A stretch of DNA of 30,755 nucleotides from an uncultured Prevotellaceae bacterium (GTDB taxonomy: Bacteria; Bacteroidota; Bacteroidia; Bacteroidales; Bacteroidaceae). The DNA is taken from contig CALBJW010000003.1 in assembly GCA_937893145.1 (NCBI GenBank), positions 1 through 30,755 of the forward strand, given 5' to 3'. The notes beneath the pieces were generated by a model. It did no database searches and was not told where the DNA came from. It was given only the letters and a program-made list of their open reading frames with translations. Each line of letters opens with the position of its first letter. Within the stretch, counting starts at the first letter, position 1. A program made the translations under genes and the position numbers. Shown piece by piece: positions 14,159-22,800 of the stretch.

Positions 14159-16708
14159 TTATTTCTTCAACAGATTAGCAATAGTTGCTACGACTGCCGC
14201 GATAGATGCTGAAGACGAACCAATACTGAGGATTTCGGCAGTTGACATCTTGTTTTTCTGCTTCTTGCTTGGCACAACAATCTGACAACCAGGTTGTATA
14301 TCCTTGCTTCGAACATGACTAATCTGCTTTACTGAACCATTCATATAGATGGCATATACACGACTCTTTCGAGCCTTATCGCCATAACCACCGGCACGTT
14401 TGATATAGTAACCGAGTGACTTACCCTTGTCATAGTTCATTGTGATTGGGTACATCACATCACCACTAATCTTCACCGTATTAGAATATTGTGGAACATA
14501 AAGGCGGTCACCTTCACGAAGTACGATGTCGTCAGTACCCTTCTTGTTTTGCATTGCTTCTTCAAGGTCAATAGCAACAGGATATGTATTACCGATATCA
14601 AGTTTCATCTGAAGAAGTGAGTCGGCACGGTTAAGGTCGAAGTTCTTGTCGGTTGTTGACATAGACTCTTCGTAGAGAGCAATCTGCTGAGTACGAAGTG
14701 TTGCTTCTACCTGTGCTTTTTCTTCACGAGTCATGATACGTTCAAGACGAGCCCCCTTGATATATGCAAGACTACTAACACCACCAGCAGCTTCCACGAG
14801 GTCACTAAGTGTGTAGTTCTTACTTGTCATTGAGTACTGACCACTGAAGTTGACAGCACCTTCAATCATCACATTCTGCTGTTCTGAGTAAGATGGACTC
14901 TTACGAACAACAACTTCGTCGAATGGAAGAAGCTTAAAATGTTTGTCAGAATCAATCTTGAAATTGTCATTGAGTTGGAATGAGAATGTCTCAGCAATGT
15001 TTTCATCATCAACAAGTGCCTTCATATCGTTCTTACGACGGAACACATCAATCTTAACTGTTGATGCAGCTTCAGTAAGACCACCAGCCTGAAGGATAAG
15101 GTCTTCTATCTCTGTGTTCTCAGCATATACATAAGTACCAGGATAGTTTACCTCACCATTAATCTTAAGTGTCAACTCACCTTGCATTTCAAGGATTGAA
15201 GGAATGAAGAGAACATCATTCTTACGAAGAGGAATGTCGGCTACTGTACCATCCATGATGCCCTTGATGTCAACTGACACAACTTCAAGATTGAGGTCAT
15301 CCTTTGTTCTGTGCATTACGGCACGAGAAAGGAATGCCTCTTCACGAAGACCATCAGCAGCATTTACAAGTTCACGAACACTGTTAATCTTTCCATTCAT
15401 CTGGAACTGACCAGGATGGAACACAGCACCACGAATCTCTACCATATTTGAGAAACGAGGAATGACACTATCAACATAAAGTGAGTCGCCATCATCAACA
15501 GTAAATCCACTGAAGTCGAACTCTTCAACTGTATGCATTGAGTATTCATTTCCACTCTTACGAACAAGACGAACATTCTTCTTGTAAGCATCTCCAGTGA
15601 AACCACCAGCATAACTGAGGACAGTCTTAACACTTTCCTTCTTCTTCATTTCGTAGAACATTGGTCGCTTAACCTTACCACGAACTTCAACAAGACATTC
15701 GTATGGACCAACAACGATGATATCATTATCACTAAGACGAATGTCACCCTTAGCATTTCCGTTGAGGATATAATCGTAAACGTCGATAATGGCAATACAT
15801 CTTCCTGAACGATAAACCTTTATGTTACGAAGAGTACCAATGTCGTTGATACCACCAGCAGCATAGAGGGCATTGAAAGCAGAAGAAAGCGAACTGAGCG
15901 AATATGTTCCAGGTACATTTACTTCACCCATAACTTGTACTTGAATGGTACGAGTATTTCCTACTGCGAGGTTTACGGAACAATTAGAATAGTATTTGCC
16001 GAGCTTACTCTTAACGGCAGCATTCGCTTGACTAACACTAAGTCCACCAAGAGTGATAGGACCTACTCCTTCAATCACAACTGTTCCATCTGGAGAGATG
16101 TCGCCTTCAAATGTCTGCTGTGTATCTCCCCAAACATCGATAATGACATTGTCACCAGCTCCAAGCCGGTAGTTGGCAGGAGTTGCCATGTTCTGATTTG
16201 GTTGGAATGTAAGCATTTGGTTGTTGAAGATATTACGACCAAACACCTGACTCTCATCCTTGAAATAATTCTGGTAATAGATGAGTGAGTCGATGTCCAT
16301 GAATTGTATCTCATCATTCAACTCCTGAAGACGCTCTTCTCTTGTACCATAATTGCGGTTATTAGTACGGTACTGAGAACGAATCATATAGTTCTGTTGC
16401 ATCTGGTTGTTTTCACCAGCAATCTGACGATCTTGTTGCTGACGAGTACGACTCACATTCTTTGTTTTTCCTGTAAGGTCAGAAGCACCAAGCTGTTTCT
16501 GTTCTGCTTCATACTTCTTACGAACTCGACGCAACTGTTCTGTTGTTACTCCTCGTTGCAAGAGTTTTGTGACAATTGTCTTTTGGTCAGCACCTTTTTC
16601 TTGCTGTTCAATCACATATCTGATGACCTGATCATCCGACATTGACTGAGCGAAGATTACTTGTGGCAATAATGCCAAAGAAAAGATAATAAGCAGTTTC
16701 TTAATCAT
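14159..16708 (-). CDS. Large Wza-like polysaccharide export protein with about six SLBB domains
   Basis: An 849-residue envelope protein with signal peptide (1-20, LLIIFSLALLPQVIFAQ). A charged coiled/low-complexity part (about 30-140) is followed by a Poly_export domain (RLGAGDNVIIDVWGD, then SPDGTVVIEGVGPI). Six SLBB repeats follow, each recognised by G.V..PG.Y-like starts (VMGEVNVPGTYSL, VRGKVKRPMFYEM, IRGAVFHPGQFQM, INGEVNYPGTYVY, IEGAVNFSGQYSM, ISGDVMYPITMNY). A hydrophobic C-terminal helix (IASIAAVVATIANLL-like) ends the protein. E. coli Wza is about 380 residues with two SLBB domains and a lipobox Cys; none is visible here. It would form the outer-membrane exit channel. It lies between the initiating transferase and Wzz. 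Confidence 0.92.
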   Translation of the reverse strand: MIKKLLIIFSLALLPQVIFAQSMSDDQVIRYVIEQQEKGADQKTIVTKLLQRGVTTEQLRRVRKKYEAEQKQLGASDLTGKTKNVSRTRQQQDRQIAGENNQMQQNYMIRSQYRTNNRNYGTREERLQELNDEIQFMDIDSLIYYQNYFKDESQVFGRNIFNNQMLTFQPNQNMATPANYRLGAGDNVIIDVWGDTQQTFEGDISPDGTVVIEGVGPITLGGLSVSQANAAVKSKLGKYYSNCSVNLAVGNTRTIQVQVMGEVNVPGTYSLSSLSSAFNALYAAGGINDIGTLRNIKVYRSGRCIAIIDVYDYILNGNAKGDIRLSDNDIIVVGPYECLVEVRGKVKRPMFYEMKKKESVKTVLSYAGGFTGDAYKKNVRLVRKSGNEYSMHTVEEFDFSGFTVDDGDSLYVDSVIPRFSNMVEIRGAVFHPGQFQMNGKINSVRELVNAADGLREEAFLSRAVMHRTKDDLNLEVVSVDIKGIMDGTVADIPLRKNDVLFIPSILEMQGELTLKINGEVNYPGTYVYAENTEIEDLILQAGGLTEAASTVKIDVFRRKNDMKALVDDENIAETFSFQLNDNFKIDSDKHFKLLPFDEVVVRKSPSYSEQQNVMIEGAVNFSGQYSMTSKNYTLSDLVEAAGGVSSLAYIKGARLERIMTREEKAQVEATLRTQQIALYEESMSTTDKNFDLNRADSLLQMKLDIGNTYPVAIDLEEAMQNKKGTDDIVLREGDRLYVPQYSNTVKISGDVMYPITMNYDKGKSLGYYIKRAGGYGDKARKSRVYAIYMNGSVKQISHVRSKDIQPGCQIVVPSKKQKNKMSTAEILSIGSSSASIAAVVATIANLLKK

Positions 16709-16781
16709 TATGTTGATTGATTTTAATTATCAAGTATTTGTTTATTAATAGATTTTATTCAACAGTTTATTTGAGAGTGTA

Positions 16782-17408
16782 TTAAAAAATCTTACCACCA
16801 AACACCGAGAGAGCAGTCCTGAGTATGATTTTCGCATCCAAGAGCAATGAACGATGTCTAAGATAATCGAGATCATATTCAAGTCTTTTCAACATCTTTT
16901 CGACAGTATCGGTATAACCATTGTAGAGAGTGGCATAGGAAGTAACTCCAGGACGACTAATATACAGCAATTCATAATCCTTATTGTGCTGCATTATCTG
17001 CTCGATAAACACTCTACGTTCTGGACGATAACCAACGAACGACATATCTCCGATGAAGACATTCCATAGTTGTGGAAGTTCGTCAAGGTGATGTTCTCTT
17101 AACATCTTACCTTTCTGAGTCAGTCTATCATCTTCTTTTTGAGCAAGACAAGCTCCGTCACTTTCGGCATTAACCACCATAGTACGGAACTTGTATATCT
17201 GAAAGGGACGGCCACCCTTCCCTATTCTTTCTTGTGAGAATATTACAGGACCATCACCTTCACTCTTGATGAGCAAATAGATGACTGCAAACAACGGAGA
17301 CAAGAATATCAGCCCCAAAAAGGAGCCAATAATGTCAACAGCACGTTTCACTATTCTTTCCGCACAATTCATTCCGTCGATATTCTGTATATGTAAACTT
17401 TTATTCAT
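16782..17408 (-). CDS. Initiating monotopic phosphoglycosyl transferase (PglC/WcaJ-type, short form)
   Basis: It loads the first sugar phosphate onto undecaprenyl phosphate, starting the repeat unit. The N-terminal hydrophobic segment (about 27-47) is the re-entrant membrane helix. The catalytic Asp-Glu dyad lies in HLDELPQLWNV (D109, E110), followed by GDMSFVGYRPER (120-131), the basic family signature. The early PVIFSQERIGKGGRPFQIYKFRTM (54-77) is also diagnostic. At 208 residues it is the small soluble-core form without the extra N-terminal membrane domain of WcaJ/WbaP. It is the first gene of the operon, and the intergenic gap upstream holds its promoter. Confidence 0.95.
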   Translation of the reverse strand: MNKSLHIQNIDGMNCAERIVKRAVDIIGSFLGLIFLSPLFAVIYLLIKSEGDGPVIFSQERIGKGGRPFQIYKFRTMVVNAESDGACLAQKEDDRLTQKGKMLREHHLDELPQLWNVFIGDMSFVGYRPERRVFIEQIMQHNKDYELLYISRPGVTSYATLYNGYTDTVEKMLKRLEYDLDYLRHRSLLLDAKIILRTALSVFGGKIF

Positions 17409-17484
17409 TAATTATTATCGCTAACAGGCTATTTTTATAAATATAAAAACGCACTTATTAAATATATATTGTGTAAAAACCTTG

Positions 17485-17492
17485 CAAAGTTA
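17485..17492 (-). promoter_or_regulatory. Possible -7 box for the polysaccharide operon
   Basis: On the minus strand this reads TAACTTTG, matching TAnnTTTG. It lies about 77 bases upstream of the initiating transferase ATG. No clear -33 element is present at the usual distance. The rest of the 17409-17618 interval is AT-rich and serves two divergent genes. Confidence 0.4.
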
Positions 17493-17565
17493 CATATTAT
17501 TATCGGTTTTCCTAATAGAAAAACATAAATTTTATAAAGTTCAAACAAACTTTTTAGGTTCAAAA

Positions 17566-17598
17566 TTGTAATTTTAACGTGTTTTATCATTACCTTTG
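17566..17598 (+). promoter_or_regulatory. Bacteroidota-type promoter for the NhaC gene
   Basis: TTG (17566-17568) and TACCTTTG (17591-17598) are separated by 22 bases, close to the Bacteroidota consensus. The ATG at 17619 follows 20 bases later, giving a short leader. It is divergent from the polysaccharide operon. Confidence 0.6.
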
Positions 17599-17618
17599 CA
17601 CGAAAATAGAAATAATAC

Positions 17619-19079
17619 ATGAACGAAAACAATTATAACCAACTCCCAAATCCTTGGATTTCCGTCATACCTCTCGTGGTACTCATAGCTATGATTTCAC
17701 TAACTATCACTCTCTTTGGAAGCGACGCCTTGAGTGGTGGAAGTCAGGTCTCGTTATTTATTGCAACTGGTGTTTGTGTCAGTTTGTCAATGCTCATCTA
17801 CAAGAAACCATGGAAAGAATTTGAAGAAAGCATAAAGAACACTATTGGTGCATCAAGTGTTTCGATTGTTATACTTATCATTATCGGTATGCTTTCTGGT
17901 TCATGGATGATTAGTGGTGTTGTTCCAACTCTCATCTATTATGGGGTACAGATAATGTCACCACAATTCTTTCTTGTCAGTACCTGTATCATTTGTGCTA
18001 TCGTAAGTGTTATGACAGGTAGTTCATGGACCACAATCGCCACTATCGGTATTGCACTTTTAGGTATTGGAGATGCACTCAATGTTCCTGCTGCCTGGAC
18101 TGCTGGTGCAATCATTTCTGGAGCATATTTTGGAGACAAGATTTCACCTTTGAGTGATACTACAATTCTTGCTGCATCATCTGCTGATACAGAATTATTT
18201 ACACATATTCGTTACATGCTTTATACCACTACTCCATCTATGGCAATAACAGCAACTATTTTTCTCATTGCAGGGTTCTGGTTTAGCAGTTCAAATACAG
18301 TACAAGTAACGGACTTTACAGAAGGACTTTCAAACAGTTTCAATATCACACTTTGGTCACTCATTGTACCTATTTTTACAGGACTATTGATTTGGCGAAA
18401 AGTGCCATCACTTATCACCCTTTTTGCTTCGTCACTCATTGCAGGAATTTTTGCACTTATCTTCCAGCAGGAGGTGCTTCTTGAAGTGGCACATGAGACT
18501 ATTCCGAATGCACTTAATATGATAAAAGGTGTGATGATAACATATTTCACATCAACAAATGTTGAAACAGGAAACGAAACACTCAACAATCTCGTTTCTA
18601 CTGGTGGAATGGCAGGAATGTTGAACACCATCTGGCTCATTCTTTGTGCCATGTGTTTTGGCGGAGTAATGGTAGCAAGTGGAATGTTGTACAGCATTAC
18701 TTCCGTCGTCATAAAACTCATTCGCAATACATTCGGACTTGTTGCCTCGACTGTTTGTACTGGCATTCTGCTCAACATCGTCACTTCCGACCAATACATC
18801 TCCATCATTTTGAGTGCTAATATGTATAAAGATGTATATAAGAAGATGGGGCATGAAGGCAGACTCCTCTCTCGTACTACTGAGGACTCGGCAACTGTCA
18901 CTTCTGTACTTATCCCTTGGAACACATGTGGTATGACACAAGCAACGGTGCTTGGTGTTCCAACAATGACATATTTCCCATACTGTTTCTTCAATATTAT
19001 CTCTCCATTTATGTCATGCTTTATCGCCGCAATAGGATATAAGATAAAAATAAAAAAGAATACAAATCAAGACAAATAA
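17619..19079 (+). CDS. NhaC-family Na+/H+ antiporter
   Basis: A 486-residue inner-membrane antiporter that expels sodium ions in exchange for protons. It has about 11-12 hydrophobic helices. Typical NhaC blocks are PNPWISVIPLVVLIAM (11-26), GMLSGSWMISGVVPTLIYYG, TGSSWTTIATIGIALLGIG and GAYFGDKISPLSDTT, the last being the most diagnostic. The C-terminal half has LNIVTSDQYISIILSANMYK and DSATVTSVLIPWNTCG, also conserved. It has its own promoter and lies 37 bases before the muramidase gene. A role in glycan synthesis is not implied. Confidence 0.93.
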   Translation: MNENNYNQLPNPWISVIPLVVLIAMISLTITLFGSDALSGGSQVSLFIATGVCVSLSMLIYKKPWKEFEESIKNTIGASSVSIVILIIIGMLSGSWMISGVVPTLIYYGVQIMSPQFFLVSTCIICAIVSVMTGSSWTTIATIGIALLGIGDALNVPAAWTAGAIISGAYFGDKISPLSDTTILAASSADTELFTHIRYMLYTTTPSMAITATIFLIAGFWFSSSNTVQVTDFTEGLSNSFNITLWSLIVPIFTGLLIWRKVPSLITLFASSLIAGIFALIFQQEVLLEVAHETIPNALNMIKGVMITYFTSTNVETGNETLNNLVSTGGMAGMLNTIWLILCAMCFGGVMVASGMLYSITSVVIKLIRNTFGLVASTVCTGILLNIVTSDQYISIILSANMYKDVYKKMGHEGRLLSRTTEDSATVTSVLIPWNTCGMTQATVLGVPTMTYFPYCFFNIISPFMSCFIAAIGYKIKIKKNTNQDK

Positions 19080-19116
19080 TTAAATACATAACGATAAATA
19101 ATTAAACAAATAGAAT

Positions 19117-19788
19117 ATGAACAACAAAATCAAAAACATTTGCACACTTCTTCTCGGTGCATTCCTCCTCACTTCATGTTATACACTTAACAGCAGTAGT
19201 GCATTTTTTAATGGAATCGATGTGTCACACTATCAGGGTGATATTAATTGGGATAAAGTAGCAGAAAACAAGAACATTAAGTTTGTATACATCAAGGCAT
19301 CAGAAGGGGCAACCGTCAGAGACAAAGCTCGTGCAATATATGCTTATGGTGCTAAGAGTAAAAGTATAAAGGTGGGATATTATCATTTCTTCCGTGCCTC
19401 TTCAACAGGTGCTGACCAGTTCCAGAACTACCTTGAAGCTATTGAAGGACTCCCTATCGACCTCATTCCTGTTCTCGACATTGAAACAGAGCCAAAAGCA
19501 AGTGAAATGGCAAACTTCGAGAATGGCATAAAAGTATTCATGCATCTTTGTAAAATTCGCTTTGGTGTTTATCCTATCATCTACACTATGCCAAACTTTG
19601 ACAAGAAATATCTTGGTTTCCTTGCAGACAGAAAGAAGTGGTATTGCGGTCGAGTTGGTAATGAAAATGCTATCATGGAAAAGTGCGTGATGTGGCAGCT
19701 CGCCATTCAACCTATTAATGGCATAAACGGCAATGTTGACCTTGACCTATGTCCAAAGATGCGAAAGATTAGGAAGTATCTCCGCTAA
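19117..19788 (+). CDS. GH25 muramidase lipoprotein
   Basis: A 223-residue family 25 lysozyme that cleaves the MurNAc-GlcNAc bond of peptidoglycan. The N-terminus has a lipoprotein signal with lipobox LLTSC (C21). The GH25 core starts at GIDVSHYQGDINW (33-45, D35), and the conserved VLDIETEP (119-126) carries the acidic pair D121 and E123. The end VMWQLAIQPINGINGNVDLDL is the usual final strand. It may act in cell-wall turnover or on other cells. It lies 37 bases after the NhaC gene and 50 before the helicase gene, so they may share a transcript. Confidence 0.92.
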   Translation: MNNKIKNICTLLLGAFLLTSCYTLNSSSAFFNGIDVSHYQGDINWDKVAENKNIKFVYIKASEGATVRDKARAIYAYGAKSKSIKVGYYHFFRASSTGADQFQNYLEAIEGLPIDLIPVLDIETEPKASEMANFENGIKVFMHLCKIRFGVYPIIYTMPNFDKKYLGFLADRKKWYCGRVGNENAIMEKCVMWQLAIQPINGINGNVDLDLCPKMRKIRKYLR

Positions 19789-19838
19789 TTGCAAAACATA
19801 TTCTGAAAACACATATCTCATAACCTAATAAACAGTCA

Positions 19839-22800
19839 ATGATAAAGATTGATTACCTTAAAGCTGCCAACTATTCTCTCATCCGCAATGGCATAGCAGT
19901 ATTGAAGTCACTCGACATAACCAACACCACATCAAGTGTCTTGCGAAACTGTCGTGTGGCTATTGAAGGAGAATACCTTAAGCAATCAATTTCAAGTATT
20001 ATTGAAAGTGTTGCAATCCACGAAACAGTGCGCATAAAAGATGTTGACATCATTCCAGATGCCGACCAACTTATTTGTTTGACAGAAGGAACAAAGACCA
20101 CATTCAAGGTTTCGATAATGTCGGAAGGAACAGAGATTCACAATGAAGAATTTCCTCTCGACATCATGGCTTATGACCAATGGCTTGGTACTTCTATCCT
20201 TCCACAAACACTTGTTTCGTTCGTAACACCAAACCATCCTGCAATCAACAACATCATCACAAAGGCAGCTGTGGTGCTGAAGGAATTGACAGGTTCAAGT
20301 AGTTTCATTGGCTACCAGTCTGGCAACACAAATGATGTCCGTGCTCAAGTAGGAGCAATATTTACTGCTTTACATCAACACGGCATCATATACAAAGGAT
20401 TACCAGCAAGTTATGAGTCGTATGGTCAACGCATCACTCTGCCTGAAAACGTCCTTGATGGCAAGATTGGCAACTGTATCGAACTGACGCTTCTCTTCTG
20501 TTCTATACTCGAAAGCATTGGTATCAATTCGGGTATCATCATCTGCAAAGGTCATGCTTACCTTGCCATTTGGCTTGTAGATGACTGTTGCAATTATAGC
20601 ATCATTGACGACCCTTCTTTCATCGAAAAGAAATGCTCGAATGGCATTGACGAGATGATGGTGTTGGAGTGCACAAAGGTTACTTCCGAAAATGCAGTCT
20701 TTAAGGATGCTATTGCCACAGCAGAACACAAACTCAACGATTTTAGCACATTCGAGATGTTTATCGATGTGCTTCGTTGTCGACTCGAACATTTCTTGCC
20801 TCTCCCTTCCCGAGTTCAGCAAGATGGCAAATGGACCGTTGAAGGGGTAGAACATGACTCCTGCATCACTGAGATACAGAAGCATGACCGCTATGACCTT
20901 TCCAAGATAAATGCCACAAACCATGAAGTGACAAAGTTTGACATTTGGGAACGCAAGCTCCTCGACTTCTCACTTCGTAACTCCCTTCTCAATCTTAATC
21001 TTGGTCGTCGTGCCATTCAAATTATCTCGTTCGACATAGACAAGATTGAAGACAAACTATCTGATGGCGAGGAATTCTGCATTATATCTAAGCCTGACAA
21101 TTTCTCAGTCGAGGACAACAATACTAAAGTATTGGTTTCCAAGTCCGCAGAGAATATTCACGAACTGATCAACAAAGACATAAACCGTCATCAGCTCCAT
21201 TCTTTCTTGACAGAATCCGAGACCAAGAATGCGTTGAAAAACATATATCGTGGTGCAAGGAATGCCATAGAAGAGACTGGCGCAAACTCCCTTTTCCTCT
21301 CTGTCGGCACACTCCGTTGGCTTGAGACACCAAGCAGCACAAACTATCGTTATGCTCCTCTCATTCTCATTCCTGTCGAGATGGTTTACAAGAAGGGAAA
21401 CTACTTCATTCGTACTCGAGATGAGGAAACAATAATGAACATCACTCTTCTTGAGTTCCTTCGCCAATCGTATGACATTAAGATAAATGGCATCGACCCT
21501 CTTCCAAAGGACGAGCACGGCGTTGATGTGAGTCTCATCTTCACACTCATCCGTGATGCTCTCAAGGACCAAAAGGGTTGGGATGTGGAAGAAGAGTGCA
21601 TTCTTGGCACCTTCTCTTTCAGCAAATTCCTCATGTGGAACGACATCCACAACCATCGTGACGAGATGCTTAACAACAATGTCATCAGTAGTCTTGTAGA
21701 AAATCGACTCACTTGGTCTCCTACTCCTATCTCACTCAACCTCAAGGACATTGACCGTACTCTTCCGCCATCAGAGATTGCCATTCCTGTACCAGTCGAT
21801 TCTTCTCAACTTGCGGCAGTCATCGAAGGAGGCAAAGGCAATTCATTCATCCTTTACGGTCCTCCAGGAACAGGTAAGTCGCAGACCATCACTAACCTTA
21901 TAGCAAATGCTCTCTACCAGAACAAACGAGTGCTTTTCGTAGCGGAGAAGATGGCAGCACTTAGTGTCGTTCAGAGTCGTCTTGCGAAGATTGGACTTGA
22001 CCCATTCTGTCTTGAAATACACTCGAATAAAGTTACAAAGAAACATATTCTCGAACAACTCAGTTCGGCTCTTTCCGTCTCTCATATCGCTTCTCCTGCC
22101 GAGTTCAACGACAAGGCAGAAAAGATATTTGCACAGCGGAAACTCCTTATTAATAATATGACACATCTTCACGACATTGCTTCTGAAGATGGACTGTCAC
22201 TATACGACTGCATCGTTCGATATGAAGCTATTGATGCTGCCATTCTCTCTCTGTTCAGTTTGAATAGAGAACTTGACTTTACCCTATCAAAATATGGACA
22301 AGAAAGCATAGACGAGTCGCTCAACAAACTTGATACTATGCTTAAACTTGTTGGTCAACCATCTACAAATCCTCTTCGAGGTTTGCACCTCTCAGCAGAT
22401 GGTTTCTCGCCAGATACTCTCGTTGAAGATTTGCAACAGTCAAAGTCATTCATCGAGGAATGTAGAAAGAACGTAAGCAGTCTCGCTCTTGTCTCGTCTC
22501 TTCGTGAAAAACTTCTTCGCAACAACACCGAACTCCTTCTCCGTCAAGATGCAAAAGAACTATATGATGACTGGAGAGAGGCTAAGGCAAAGTGGTTCAT
22601 TCCTCGTTATTTTGCAAAGAAAAACTTTATCAAGAAACTTCGTGAATACAATCAATATCTTACAGAGAATGAAGTAGATACACTCTTGAACGATTTGCTG
22701 GACTATAAGTCAAAGCACGATACTGTTGAGGAGTTGAATGGAATACTCAACAAGTACTTCTCTTTCGCTACTCAAACAGACGAAATGCCAAGCGACTCAG

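Noticed and set aside
18221..18994. 257-codon open frame opposite the NhaC gene
   Set aside because: It is antisense to a clearly conserved antiporter and has no start context or domain of its own.
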